Part shown: in pieces, positions 47,184 through 55,863 of the stretch
How positions within the stretch are numbered: the stretch's first letter is position 1
Layout of the letters: every line of letters starts with the position of its first letter
Assembly (NCBI RefSeq): GCF_008642375.1
Contig: NZ_CP029194.1
Coordinates: forward strand, 3,534,001-3,598,000
Reading direction: 5' to 3'
From: Streptomyces venezuelae
GTDB taxonomy: Bacteria; Actinomycetota; Actinomycetes; Streptomycetales; Streptomycetaceae
DNA length: 64,000 nucleotides
The notes under the pieces: generated by a model
What the model was told of the DNA's origin: nothing
Databases searched by the model: none
The model's input: the letters and a program-made list of their open reading frames with translations, nothing else
Program-made: the position numbers and the translations under genes

Positions 47184-47753
47184 ATGGCTCAGATCCCCAA
47201 CGGGCGGCGCACCGCCCGACCCCAGCAGCCCCGGACCAATACCAACCGCTCGAACGGAAATAAGTCGGACAAGTTCGCCAACGCCGGCGCCGCCGTCGGC
47301 GGGTTCGTCGGCGCGATGGGCGGCTCGTTCGTCCCGCCGGTGAACGTCAACGTCAGCCGCACCACCGTCAACGGCAACGGCGGCCGTCGGCCGCACTCGC
47401 AGGCGCTGATGCCGGAGCCGGACTTCAGCTCTCCTTCGCAGGTACGGGCCTACTGCAACCACCTGCGCGCCACCGCCGTCGCGCTGTCGATCGAGGTCGC
47501 GATGGGCGCGGAAATCCTCAAGAGCGTTCTCGCGGCTGTCCCGGACCCCGACGGCCGGATCGGCGGCTCGCGGATCCGGGCCGCGAAGGTCGCACGCAAG
47601 CTCCAGAAGTCCGCCGACGAGCTGCGCAACGCCGCCAAGCTCGCCGCCTCCACCTACGCGGTGTTCCAGCAGGAGTACCAGGAGGAGATCAACCGCGTCC
47701 GCCACCACGCCCGCCCCCGCCCGCAGCAGCGCATGAACTGGACACAGCAGTAG
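47184..47753 (+). CDS. traA: Plasmid transfer protein, TraA-like
   Basis: A 189-residue protein. The N-terminal 75 residues are Asn/Pro/Gly-rich and disordered. The C-terminal part (FSSPSQVRAYCNHLRATAVA, then SIEVAMGAEILKSVLAAVPD) is a conserved helical region I associate with TraA-type proteins encoded just before traB in Streptomyces AICEs. Role in transfer is by association. Symbol tentative. Confidence 0.6.
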   Translation: MAQIPNGRRTARPQQPRTNTNRSNGNKSDKFANAGAAVGGFVGAMGGSFVPPVNVNVSRTTVNGNGGRRPHSQALMPEPDFSSPSQVRAYCNHLRATAVALSIEVAMGAEILKSVLAAVPDPDGRIGGSRIRAAKVARKLQKSADELRNAAKLAASTYAVFQQEYQEEINRVRHHARPRPQQRMNWTQQ

Positions 47754-47776
47754 AGCAGTTGAAAGGAGGTCCGGTC

Positions 47777-49807
47777 ATGGCCGGACGCAACACGACCATA
47801 GACGTGCTGGACGACGACGCCCGCGGCTCCGGCGGCGGCACGATCGCCCGCTACCTGCTCCACCGTGCCAAGCCCCACCTGCCGCCGTGGCTCGGCGTCG
47901 CCGGAACCGGCGTGGCCGGACTCCTCGGCAACCTGCGGTGGGCGGACAGCGCCGCCGCCGGCGTCGGCCTCACCGCCGTCTCCGTCGCCCTGACCGGCGC
48001 CACGTGGTGGATCGGCCGGTCCAGCTCGCAGCAGCGCCGCCTGCACTCCGCCATCACGGTGGCAGCCGGATCGGCGTGGCTGACCGGCGCCTGCCTGGCC
48101 GGACCGACGGCGGGGCCGCTGGACGACCTGTACCTGATGGGCGGCGCGGCACTCGCGCTGTCGTGGAACGTGCGCATGGTCATGCGCCGCACCGACGAGA
48201 CCCCGACCGCGACGGGCGGAGACAAGGGGCTGCTGGAGAAGGTCGGTCTGGCCAGGGCCGCGATCGGGTCGACGAAGGTCGAGCCGAACCGGGTGACCGC
48301 TCAGATCGCGCTGGAGCCGGGCGAGCAGACCACCGAAGACGTGGCCAAGGTGCTACCCCGGCTCGCCTCCGCGCTCGACCTGCCGACGACCGCGCTGCGG
48401 TTCATGCCGAACGCGGACTCCGCCCGCCGGGGCGAACTGGTCATCGTCCCCGAGGACATGCTCGCCGAGGTCCTGGAGTACGACGGCCCGACCCGGCTCG
48501 GCGGGTCAATCGCGGACCCGCTGGTCATCGGCCGGTACGACGACGGCTCCCCGCTCGTGCTGTGGCTCCCGGGCGACCCGGAGGTGGGCCGCAACGCGAC
48601 TCACCTGCTGATCGCGGGCGGGACCGGCTCCGGCAAGGGCGACGGCGCCCTGAACGTCCTGACCGAGATCGTCTCCCGCACGGACGTCAACGTACTGCTC
48701 TCGGACCCCAAGTCCTTCCAGGACTTCCGGCCCCTCCTCCCCGCCTTCGACTGGGCAGAGGAGGGCGGGCCCGGTACGGAGGCGATGGTGGAAGCGCTCC
48801 AGGCCGCCATCCCCGCCCGGACCCGCTGGCTCGGTGCCCACCGCTACCGCCAGTGGACCGTCCAGGCGGCCGGCAAGCAGACAGACCCAGCGCACTCCTG
48901 CCGCACCGACGGCACCGCGTGCGGCTGCGAGGGCATGGCCTACCTGGTCGCGTGGTTCGAGGAGGCCGCGAACACCCTGCGAGCCCTCGGAGACGACGCG
49001 TTCACCGGCATCGCCCAGGAGGCCCGCGCCGCCGGCGTCTCCCTGATCGTCTCCCTCCAGCGCCCCAGCTACGACCAGATGAGCACCAGCACCCGCGCCT
49101 CCCTGCCGTCCGTGCTCGCGTTCGGCTGCGACCCCCGCGACGAGGGATTCGCGCTCCCCGAGACCGTCCTCGACGCCGGGGCCCACCCCGGCGCGTGGGG
49201 CAACCGCCGCCCCGGCTACTGCTACCTCGTCTCGGCGGGCATCCCCGAGGACCGCTACCCCGCCCCGGGCCGCACGCGACGCTTCACCACCCGCTCCATG
49301 GACGTCATGGAACAGCTCGCGGACTGGGCCGCCGCCAACGGCGCCCCGATGGACCTGGTCACCGCCCGGGCCTTCGAGGCGACCGTCGGCAACGCCTACA
49401 CCCACCGCACCCGCCACACACCCGACACCGCCCCGCAGCCGCGGGCGGTGGACGCCGAGGAAGTGAACGCGGGCATGCTGCTCGACCCCGAGGACGATGG
49501 CATCGACCCCGACGCCGACCTCCCCGGCGACGAACTCGGCGATGATGCACCGCTGTTCGGCGCGGACCCGGGCCGCAAGCCCACCCCGGAGGAAGCGCGG
49601 CTCCTGTTCGAGGAGGCGCTGGAGGAGTTCGAGGAGGAGGGCCGGATGATCGTCGGCCCGAAGGACTTCTCCGACTGGTGCGAGACCCACGGCTACAGCC
49701 GCCCCTGGATCTCCGCCCGCTTGAAGGACGCCGCCCTCGACGGCCGCCTGGAACCGACGAACCAGTCCGGCCGCTGGCGGATCGTCCCCGCCCTCGCCGC
49801 CGCCTGA
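47777..49807 (+). CDS. traB: FtsK/SpoIIIE-type DNA translocase TraB
   Basis: A 676-residue protein with an AAAGGAGGT ribosome site before ATG 47777. Two or more membrane helices lie within residues 38-130. The FtsK-like ATPase follows, with Walker A GGTGSGKGDG at about 281-290 and a Walker B-like strand near VAWFEEAANT. The C-terminus (about 610-676) has a winged HTH (DFSDWCETHGYSRPWISARL) of the type that binds 8-bp TRS repeats. In Streptomyces, this single protein moves double-stranded DNA between mycelia. Confidence 0.9.
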   Translation: MAGRNTTIDVLDDDARGSGGGTIARYLLHRAKPHLPPWLGVAGTGVAGLLGNLRWADSAAAGVGLTAVSVALTGATWWIGRSSSQQRRLHSAITVAAGSAWLTGACLAGPTAGPLDDLYLMGGAALALSWNVRMVMRRTDETPTATGGDKGLLEKVGLARAAIGSTKVEPNRVTAQIALEPGEQTTEDVAKVLPRLASALDLPTTALRFMPNADSARRGELVIVPEDMLAEVLEYDGPTRLGGSIADPLVIGRYDDGSPLVLWLPGDPEVGRNATHLLIAGGTGSGKGDGALNVLTEIVSRTDVNVLLSDPKSFQDFRPLLPAFDWAEEGGPGTEAMVEALQAAIPARTRWLGAHRYRQWTVQAAGKQTDPAHSCRTDGTACGCEGMAYLVAWFEEAANTLRALGDDAFTGIAQEARAAGVSLIVSLQRPSYDQMSTSTRASLPSVLAFGCDPRDEGFALPETVLDAGAHPGAWGNRRPGYCYLVSAGIPEDRYPAPGRTRRFTTRSMDVMEQLADWAAANGAPMDLVTARAFEATVGNAYTHRTRHTPDTAPQPRAVDAEEVNAGMLLDPEDDGIDPDADLPGDELGDDAPLFGADPGRKPTPEEARLLFEEALEEFEEEGRMIVGPKDFSDWCETHGYSRPWISARLKDAALDGRLEPTNQSGRWRIVPALAAA

Positions 49808-49947
49808 CACCCCGCGTGACGCCTGACACCGTCACGGGCCCCTGACACCCAAACCCTTAGGCGGGAACGGGTGTCACGCGCCCTGACACCGGCGCCTGAC
49901 ACCCTCTGACACCTGCCCTGACACCCGGCACACGGGCCCGTGACACC
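49804..49947. repeat. CTGACACC repeat array: candidate clt transfer locus
   Basis: Seven direct CTGACACC copies start at 49804, 49823, 49842, 49883, 49896, 49906 and 49918, with a GTGACACC at 49940 and an inverted GGTGTCAC at 49870. The first copy contains the traB stop codon. TraB proteins recognise 8-bp repeats (TRS) in the clt region, often next to traB, so this is the expected cis-acting transfer site. Confidence 0.7.
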
Positions 49948-49987
49948 CACCCGTCACGGGCCCGTGCCATACCCCCGAGGAGACGCC

Positions 49988-50479
49988 ATGCCCTACCCCG
50001 AGCAGCCCCCCGGGCCCACCGCCGTCCACTACCCCGTCCCCCTCCACCCGGCCGCGAGCGCCCCGCTCGCCACGGTCACGCCGACCGGTCTCCCGGCGGT
50101 CCAGAGTGTCCAGCTCCCCGACGGCCGCATCGTCACCGGCTACACCCTCACCCCCGCCCCGCCCGTCCCCGCGATCACCCCCGGAGCGGTGCCCGCGTGG
50201 GCCAAGACCACGGCCCTGCTCGCCCCCACCGTCGGCGGCGGGATCACCGCCGCCGGCATCGGACTCTCCTACGCCGCCCCGGGACTCATCGCCATGAGCC
50301 ACGCCCTCTGGTCCGCCGCCGCCCTCGTCGTCGCAGCCGTCATCGCCGTCCCCGTCCTCCTCCGGACCGCCCGCCGAGCCACCGGCAGCAACCGCGGGGG
50401 CGGGTCGACGCACATCACGCAGAACGTCACCGCGACCGGCCTGTTCGGCCGCGCCAACGGCACCATCAACCACCACTGA
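49988..50479 (+). CDS. SpdD-like plasmid spread protein
   Basis: A 163-residue protein from ATG 49988 behind CGAGGAGAC. It has a Pro-rich N-terminus, two hydrophobic helices (about 75-100 and 105-125) and a C-terminal ITQNVTATGLFGRANGTINHH-type ending that is a hallmark of SpdD-like proteins in Streptomyces elements. Thought to help spread within the recipient mycelium. Confidence 0.7.
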   Translation: MPYPEQPPGPTAVHYPVPLHPAASAPLATVTPTGLPAVQSVQLPDGRIVTGYTLTPAPPVPAITPGAVPAWAKTTALLAPTVGGGITAAGIGLSYAAPGLIAMSHALWSAAALVVAAVIAVPVLLRTARRATGSNRGGGSTHITQNVTATGLFGRANGTINHH

Positions 50480-50491
50480 GGAGCCCCACCG

Positions 50492-50896
50492 ATGGCCAGC
50501 ATCCGCATCACCTCCTACGGCACCGGACACAACGACGCCCCCACCGCCCCCGACCCCGTCGTCGTCGACACCACCGCCCTGCGCAACCCGCCCGACGACC
50601 CCGCCGTCCGCGCCCGACTGACGCAGCTCACCGGACGGCACGCCGACGTCGCCGCCTACGTGCTGGCCACCCCCGGCGCACACGACCTCATCGACAACGC
50701 CCGCCGCAGCATCGAGCAGCGCATCGAGGGCGGCGAGCAGCGCATCGACGTCCACGTCCACTGCTACGGCGGCCGACACCGCTCCGTCGCCATCGCCGAA
50801 CTCCTCGCCGTCGACCTCTCCGTCCTCGACGACTACGTCCACATCCACCACCGCCACATCGACCAGCCGATCCTCCCCGCCCGCACCACCGCCTAG
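50492..50896 (+). CDS. RapZ C-terminal-domain-like protein
   Basis: A 134-residue protein. The segment VHVHCYGGRHRSVAIAELLA (about residues 84-103) closely matches the G-x-HRSV-x-IAE motif of the RapZ C-terminal domain, which binds small molecules or RNA in other bacteria. The ATPase domain of RapZ is missing. Such free-standing domains occur in AICEs; role unknown. Confidence 0.6.
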   Translation: MASIRITSYGTGHNDAPTAPDPVVVDTTALRNPPDDPAVRARLTQLTGRHADVAAYVLATPGAHDLIDNARRSIEQRIEGGEQRIDVHVHCYGGRHRSVAIAELLAVDLSVLDDYVHIHHRHIDQPILPARTTA

Positions 50897-50904
50897 CAGC
50901 ACGA

Positions 50905-50939
50905 AGGGCGGCCCCCGTCTCGCCAAAGCCGGGGCCGCC
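50905..50939 (+). terminator. Terminator after the Spd/RapZ-like genes
   Basis: A GC-rich stem of 11 bp (within 50905-50916 paired with 50929-50939) ends the transfer operon before the replication genes. Confidence 0.65.
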
Positions 50940-50980
50940 CTCGTCTACCAGCACCGCTCAGAGAACTGGAGATACCAAGC

Positions 50981-51853
50981 ATGACCCATGCCATCCCGAT
51001 CCGGCGAGACGCCCGGACCGGTCACCTCAATGTGGCCCTGCGGCTGGCCGCCGACGGACTGCCGGTCCTGCCACTGCGCGCCGGGAAGGGCCCGTTCGGC
51101 AACTGCCGGAACTGCGCCAACAACGCGTGCGGCGGACGGCCGAACATGAAGACCCCCGGCCCCTGCCAGTGCCCGTGGCCGTGCCACGCCTGGGCCGCCG
51201 CCACCTCCGACCCCACCACCATCACCTCCCCGGCCTGGAAGACCGCGTGGAGGTACGCCGGGACCGTCGGCTATCACCCCGGCGGCGCCGGGGTGACCGT
51301 GGTCGACCTCGACAACACCGAGGCCGTCGACTGGGCCCGGGAGAACCTGCCCCCGACCCGGACCGTTGGCACGACGCGCGGCGAGCACTGGATCTACCAG
51401 GGCACCATGCGCTCCGTGAACGGCGTCCGCGAGGGCGTCGACCTCAAGTCCACGATGTCCTACGCCCGGTGGCTCGGCCCCGGCACCGGCACCATGACGC
51501 CGCTGCCGGAGGTCGTGCTCGCGCTCGCCGAGAAGGAGCCCACCGCCATCCGGCCGACGCCACATGCCGTGACCGTGCCCCTGCCTACCGGAGGCGGGGA
51601 GTGCCGTCACCGCTCGCCCTCCTACCTGGAGCGTGGCATCGCCATGGCGGAGCAGCGCATCACCGATGCCACCAGCGCGGTCCACGCCACCGTGTACCGG
51701 ACGTTCCTCGCGGTGCTGTCCGCCCATGGCCGGTGCGGCTGCCTCACCGAGACCCACATCGGCCGGCTGTTCACCGCCGCGCAGGCCAAGGGGGAGTCTC
51801 CCCGGCACTGCACGGACGCCTGGACCAACGCCCGTTCCGCTCTGGGCATGTGA
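50981..51853 (+). CDS. Bifunctional DNA primase/polymerase (prim-pol)
   Basis: A 290-residue protein. Its N-terminal prim-pol domain has GLPVLPLRAGKGPF, a Cys-rich insert (CRNCANNACGG), then VGYHPGGAGVTVVDLDNTEA with the acidic D-x-D pair (around residues 108-112). It is probably the replication initiator/primase of the AICE, acting with the ATPase encoded next. Confidence 0.8.
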   Translation: MTHAIPIRRDARTGHLNVALRLAADGLPVLPLRAGKGPFGNCRNCANNACGGRPNMKTPGPCQCPWPCHAWAAATSDPTTITSPAWKTAWRYAGTVGYHPGGAGVTVVDLDNTEAVDWARENLPPTRTVGTTRGEHWIYQGTMRSVNGVREGVDLKSTMSYARWLGPGTGTMTPLPEVVLALAEKEPTAIRPTPHAVTVPLPTGGGECRHRSPSYLERGIAMAEQRITDATSAVHATVYRTFLAVLSAHGRCGCLTETHIGRLFTAAQAKGESPRHCTDAWTNARSALGM

Positions 51854-51854
51854 C

Positions 51855-53327
51855 ATGGCCGAGGACGAGAAGAATCCGGCCCGCGAGGTCATCACCGACT
51901 ACGCGCAGGAGCATTTCCGGTACTTCCGGACCGTCGACGGGACCGTATACGCGCAGAAGAACGGTCACCCCGTGGCCCGTCCGATCCGCTCCCAGGGAAC
52001 GACGGGCAGCCACCGGCAGGAACTCATGGTCGGACTCTTCAAAGACGGGTTCGGCGTATTCAACGGCACCGCACTCAAGGAGGCGTTGGACTTGATCGAA
52101 GCACTTGCTCTGACCGAGGACGTACAGCCCACCCACATCCGCGTCGCCCCCGGATTCGACGGCGCAACCTGGCTCGACCTGGGCCGCGACGACGGCAAGT
52201 CCGTCCGCATCCACCCCACCGGCTGGGAGATCCTCACCCCCGACCCGCGCGAGGTCTGCTGGCGCCGCACCCAACTCACCGGGGAGCTGCCCCTGCCGGT
52301 CGAGAAGACCAACGGCAAGGGAATCGACTTCCTGATGCGGCTGTGCAACTTCGCCAGCGCCCAGGCCGAGAGCCTGGCCCTCGCCTGGCTGATCGGCTGC
52401 CTCGGGCCGTCCGCGCCCGTCCCCGCCCCCTTCCTCACCGGGCCCCAGGGTGCGGGCAAGTCCACCGCCGGCCGGATGCTCGTGCGGATCATCGAGGGCA
52501 TGAGCGGCGACCTGCGCCGCGCCCCGAAGGACGAGGAAAACCTGATCACGGCCGTCGCCGCCGGATGGGTCACCGCCCTGGACAACCTCTCCCACCTCGG
52601 CCCGGACCTGTCCGACCTCATGTGCTGCATCGTCACCGGAGCCGAGACCATCAAGCGCGCCCTGTTCACCGACGGCGACGTGGTGCGCTCCCGCTACCGC
52701 CGCCCCCTGCTGCTGACCGGCATCGACGTCGGCGTCATCCGCCCCGACCTCGCCGAACGCCTCCTCCCGCTGCGTCTGGAACGCCCCCTCGTGCGGCGGA
52801 CGGAGGCGGAGCTGTGGGCGGAGTTCGAAGAGGTCCTGCCGATCATCCTCGGGTCCGTGCTCGACCTCGCCGTCAAGGTCCGCGCCACCGAGGCCGACAT
52901 CCCCACCGACCTGCGCATGGCCGACTTCGCCCATCTCTGCGCGCAGCTCGACGCGGCCACCAGCATGGGCGCGCTGGACGCCTACCGGGCCAGCCTCGAC
53001 GACCTCAACGACGACGTCATCGAAGGCGACCTGCTCGCCCAGACCGTCCTCAAGCACGCGGCCGGCATCGAGCCCGGCACGGAAGTCCGGATGACGTCCG
53101 CCGAGTGGCTCCACGGCCTCACGCAGCTCTACAGCGGCGAGGACTTCCGTCCCCTGCCCAAGGGCTGGCCCACCACCGGCAAGGTCCTCTCCGACCGCCT
53201 CAAGCGGCTTCAGCCCGTCCTGGCTGCACGGGGAGTCCTCGTCGACTGGGGCCGTACCCGGGCCGCCCGCTACATCGAGATGACCCGCCAGACGCCCCCG
53301 GCCGACGAGCAGTCCCCGATGTTCTAG
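51855..53327 (+). CDS. Replication ATPase/helicase (AAA/D5-like)
   Basis: A 490-residue protein. The ATPase part is in the middle, with Walker A LTGPQGAGKSTAG at about 194-206 and a Walker B-like TALDNLSH, and the C-terminal part is helical (GWPTTGKVLSDRLKRLQPVL). It begins one base after the prim-pol gene. Together the two resemble the split primase-helicase of AICEs. The iteron array downstream is its likely target. Confidence 0.8.
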   Translation: MAEDEKNPAREVITDYAQEHFRYFRTVDGTVYAQKNGHPVARPIRSQGTTGSHRQELMVGLFKDGFGVFNGTALKEALDLIEALALTEDVQPTHIRVAPGFDGATWLDLGRDDGKSVRIHPTGWEILTPDPREVCWRRTQLTGELPLPVEKTNGKGIDFLMRLCNFASAQAESLALAWLIGCLGPSAPVPAPFLTGPQGAGKSTAGRMLVRIIEGMSGDLRRAPKDEENLITAVAAGWVTALDNLSHLGPDLSDLMCCIVTGAETIKRALFTDGDVVRSRYRRPLLLTGIDVGVIRPDLAERLLPLRLERPLVRRTEAELWAEFEEVLPIILGSVLDLAVKVRATEADIPTDLRMADFAHLCAQLDAATSMGALDAYRASLDDLNDDVIEGDLLAQTVLKHAAGIEPGTEVRMTSAEWLHGLTQLYSGEDFRPLPKGWPTTGKVLSDRLKRLQPVLAARGVLVDWGRTRAARYIEMTRQTPPADEQSPMF

Positions 53328-53356
53328 CCCAGCGCGACCGCGACCGCTCGCGCACA

Positions 53357-53400
53357 AGCAAGAGGAGCACCCCCGCCCGGCACGGCGTGCTCCTCTTGCT
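53357..53400 (+). terminator. Terminator after the replication genes
   Basis: A perfect 14-bp stem (53357-53370 with 53387-53400) separates the rep genes from the iteron region. Confidence 0.75.
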
Positions 53401-53516
53401 GTTCCGGCGGCTTGCCGCCGCTGCAAAGGACGTGCCGCTTTGCGGCTCCTTCTTCGCGTTCTAAGGCACGCACCACAACGAAGGCCCCTCTCTCTTTTCC
53501 TAAGAGGAGAGACGCT

Positions 53517-53721
53517 GCGTCACCTACGTCACCAACGGCTAAAAAACCGCCCGTGAGCTGCGCCGACAGCGGTGACGCAGAGCCCCGGATCCTGCGTCAC
53601 CCCGCGTCACCCGCGTCACCGGTGACGGAGACGTGCGTCACCGGTGACACAGCCCGCTAACGCCTGCGTCACCGAAAACCGCAGGTCAGGCCCGTAAATG
53701 ACGCGGATGACGCCGTGACGC
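53517..53721. repeat. GCGTCACC iteron array: candidate replication origin
   Basis: Exact GCGTCACC copies lie at 53517, 53594, 53604, 53613, 53635 and 53666, with an ACGTCACC at 53526. Inverted or near copies are GGTGACGC at 53571, GGTGACGG at 53621, GGTGACAC at 53643 and CGTGACGC at 53714. The array lies in a 520-bp non-coding gap between the replication ATPase and xis. The part around 53540 includes an A6 run. This fits an AICE origin. Confidence 0.65.
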
Positions 53722-53847
53722 AGAAATCCCCACCTCGGACACACGCGGGCCACCACGAAGCCGCCCAGCCCACTGCCGCGGCTCGCTTCAGCCCGCGCAC
53801 CGCCACGGAGACCACGCCGCCCGACCACGCCCCAAGGAGGGGACCCG

Positions 53848-54054
53848 ATGGCCCGCACCGCCCGCCGCCGTCAGCCCGCCGACGAACTGGTGTCGCTGAC
53901 CGACGCGCTCGACGAGCTCCGCATCACCCGAGCCACCTACTACCGCTGGCGCAACCGCGGCTACGCCCCCGAGATGCAGCGCCTCCCCAACGGACACCTG
54001 CGGATCAGCCGCAGCAAGCTCGACGCCTTCAAGAACGAACTGGAGATCGCGTGA
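53848..54054 (+). CDS. xis: Excisionase (HTH_17)
   Basis: A 68-residue protein from ATG 53848 with AAGGAGGGGA upstream. An HTH of the excisionase/MerR type: LTDALDELRITRATYYRWRN, then a wing (GHLRISRSKLDAFKNEL). Its last codons overlap the integrase start. It directs the integrase to excise the element. Confidence 0.85.
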   Translation: MARTARRRQPADELVSLTDALDELRITRATYYRWRNRGYAPEMQRLPNGHLRISRSKLDAFKNELEIA

Positions 54055-55436
54055 CCGACTGGAGCTACACCGTGCGGATCTGGAGCATCCGCAAGCGGCC
54101 GTACCGCAAGCCGTACCAACTCCGCTGGCAGGTCGGCACGAAGCCGCACTCCGAGTCCTTCCTGACGCTCGGGCTCGCGGAAAGCCGGCGCGCGCAGTTC
54201 ATCACCGCGACCCGCGAGGGCGAGCCCTGGGACATCGACAGCGGCCTGCCGAAGTCGATGGTCCAGAAGGCGAAGGACATCTCCTGGTACCAGCACGCCA
54301 GGAACTACGTGGAGATGAAGTGGGACCACTCCCCCGCCTCCACGCGCCGGAACCTCGCTGAGGCCATGGCGACCGTGACCATGGCGCTGCTCAAGGACAC
54401 GAAGGGCATGGCGGACCACAAGGCCGTACGCCGCGCGCTCTATACCTGGGGCTTCAACGTGAACCGGTGGAAGGAGGAGACCCCGGAGGACGTGGCCTCG
54501 CTGCTCTCGTGGGTGGAGCGGAAGTCCGTCCCCACGTCCAACCTGGCGGATCGGATCCTCGTTCGCCGGGCCCTGGACGCCTGCACCCGGCGGCTGGACG
54601 GCAAGACGTCGGCCGGCACCGTCATCGCCCGGAAGCGGGCCATCTTCCACCAGGCCCTCGGGCTCGCCGTCGAAGCCGAGCTGCTGAGCGAGAACCCGAT
54701 CCCGGCGATCAAGTGGAAGGCGCCCGAGAAGGTGGAGGAGGAAGTGGACCCCGAAGCCGTGCCGGACCCCGAGCAGGCCGCCGCGCTCCTGGCCGCTGTG
54801 GGAAAGCAGGGCGCCCGAGGGCGGCATATGGAGGCATTCTTCGGGTGCATGTACTACTCCGCCGCCCGGCCAGGCGAGCTGGTCGGGCTCCGGCTCCAGG
54901 AGTGCGACCTCCCCCGACGCGGCTGGGGGCTCATCCGGCTTCGGGAGAGCAGGGCGCGCTCCGGAAGCTCCTGGACGGACACGGGCGAGGCTCATGACCG
55001 GCGCGGGCTCAAGCACCGCACCCGGAAGGCCGTCCGGCACGTGCCGATCCCGCCCGAGCTCGTGGCGATGCTCCGGTGGCACGTCACGCTGTACGGCACC
55101 CACGCCGACGGCCGGCTGTTCCGGACCGCCCGCGGCGGCATGGTCCAGGAGAGCGGATACGGGGAGGTCTGGGCGGGCGCCCGCGGGGACGTCCTCACGC
55201 CCGCCGAGCAGGAGACCAAGCTGGCCAAGCGGCCGTATGACCTTCGTCACGCGGCCGTCTCCACCTGGCTCAGCTCGGGAGTCGAGCCGCAGCTCGTCGC
55301 CCAGCGGGCCGGCCACTCGACGGGGGTCCTGTTCCGGGTCTACGCGAAGTTCCTGAAGGGTGGCGACGAGGCTGCCAACGCCAAGATCTCCGCCCGGTTG
55401 AATCAGCACCGCGCGAGCGGTCCCGCGACCGCCTGA
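54051..55436 (+). CDS. int: Tyrosine site-specific integrase of the AICE
   Basis: A 461-residue protein from GTG 54051 overlapping xis. N-terminal SAM-like domain, then the catalytic domain: SAARPGELVGLRLQEC (first Arg), RPYDLRHAAVSTWL (His-x-x-Arg region), GHSTGVLFRVYAKF (nucleophile Tyr). It lies next to the intact tRNA-Tyr, as expected for the enzyme that integrates at this site. Confidence 0.93.
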   Translation: MTDWSYTVRIWSIRKRPYRKPYQLRWQVGTKPHSESFLTLGLAESRRAQFITATREGEPWDIDSGLPKSMVQKAKDISWYQHARNYVEMKWDHSPASTRRNLAEAMATVTMALLKDTKGMADHKAVRRALYTWGFNVNRWKEETPEDVASLLSWVERKSVPTSNLADRILVRRALDACTRRLDGKTSAGTVIARKRAIFHQALGLAVEAELLSENPIPAIKWKAPEKVEEEVDPEAVPDPEQAAALLAAVGKQGARGRHMEAFFGCMYYSAARPGELVGLRLQECDLPRRGWGLIRLRESRARSGSSWTDTGEAHDRRGLKHRTRKAVRHVPIPPELVAMLRWHVTLYGTHADGRLFRTARGGMVQESGYGEVWAGARGDVLTPAEQETKLAKRPYDLRHAAVSTWLSSGVEPQLVAQRAGHSTGVLFRVYAKFLKGGDEAANAKISARLNQHRASGPATA

Positions 55437-55568
55437 ATGGCCTACGGCCGCAGCCCAGGGTGTGACCCTGAATCCCGTCCACGGCCCGTCCAGACACCCT
55501 GGTAGACCCCGGGATTCAGCGAGACACAGCGAGACAGTCGACCCCTTGTCTCACTTACACACGCAAAC

Positions 55569-55606
55569 GGCCCCTGATCGCGTTTCCGCAGATCAGGGGC
55601 CGTTCT
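55569..55606 (+). terminator. Terminator between int and tRNA-Tyr
   Basis: A perfect 11-bp stem (55569-55579 with 55591-55601) and GTTCTT tail directly next to the att repeat. Confidence 0.75.
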
Positions 55607-55608
55607 TA

Positions 55609-55663
55609 TCGCGTGGCGACGCCAGGATTCGAACCTGGGTAGGCTAAGCCGACGGATTTACAG
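55609..55663. repeat. Near attachment repeat (55 bp)
   Basis: Identical to 39762-39816 and overlapping the 3' half of the complete tRNA-Tyr gene. The identity runs from just outside the tRNA 3' end to the anticodon loop. Confidence 0.95.
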
Positions 55664-55695
55664 TCCGCTCCCATTGGCCACTCGGGCACATCGCC
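55614..55695 (-). tRNA. tRNA-Tyr (GUA anticodon), AICE target
   Basis: An 82-nt class II tRNA with a variable arm: acceptor GGCGATG with CGTCGCC, anticodon loop CTGTAAA, T-loop TTCGAAT. The insertion keeps the gene whole because the element carries a copy of the 3' half. Confidence 0.95.
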
Positions 55696-55863
55696 ATGAG
55701 ATCGCTGCCGTGGAGCCGCTTTCGCGGTGTTCCGTGGCAACGACGTAAACAATACCTGATCCCGGAGGGTGGTTCGCCACCGGATTGATCAGCGGTTCGA
55801 GTCGCGGCGAACCCCCTAGGCTTTGGGCTGTACCCGACAGCGAACAACAAGGAGCCACGAGTC

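Larger units (their letters stand above)
39762..55663. mobile_element. SLP1/pSAM2-type AICE integrated in tRNA-Tyr
   Basis: A 15.9-kb element bounded by a perfect 55-bp direct repeat of the 3' half of tRNA-Tyr. It carries int and xis next to the intact tRNA, replication genes (prim-pol and ATPase), traA/traB-type transfer genes, Spd-like genes, a tandem GntR regulator, HD, Nudix and XRE genes, and a pentapeptide-repeat cargo gene at the far end. SLP1 of Streptomyces coelicolor is known to integrate into a tRNA-Tyr gene. All core modules look intact. Confidence 0.93.

Noticed and set aside
49804..49947. CRISPR-like interpretation of the 8-bp repeats (also 53517-53721 and 61519-61760)
   Set aside because: Repeats are 8-9 bp with irregular spacing and both orientations, and there are no cas genes; they are iteron- or TRS-like.
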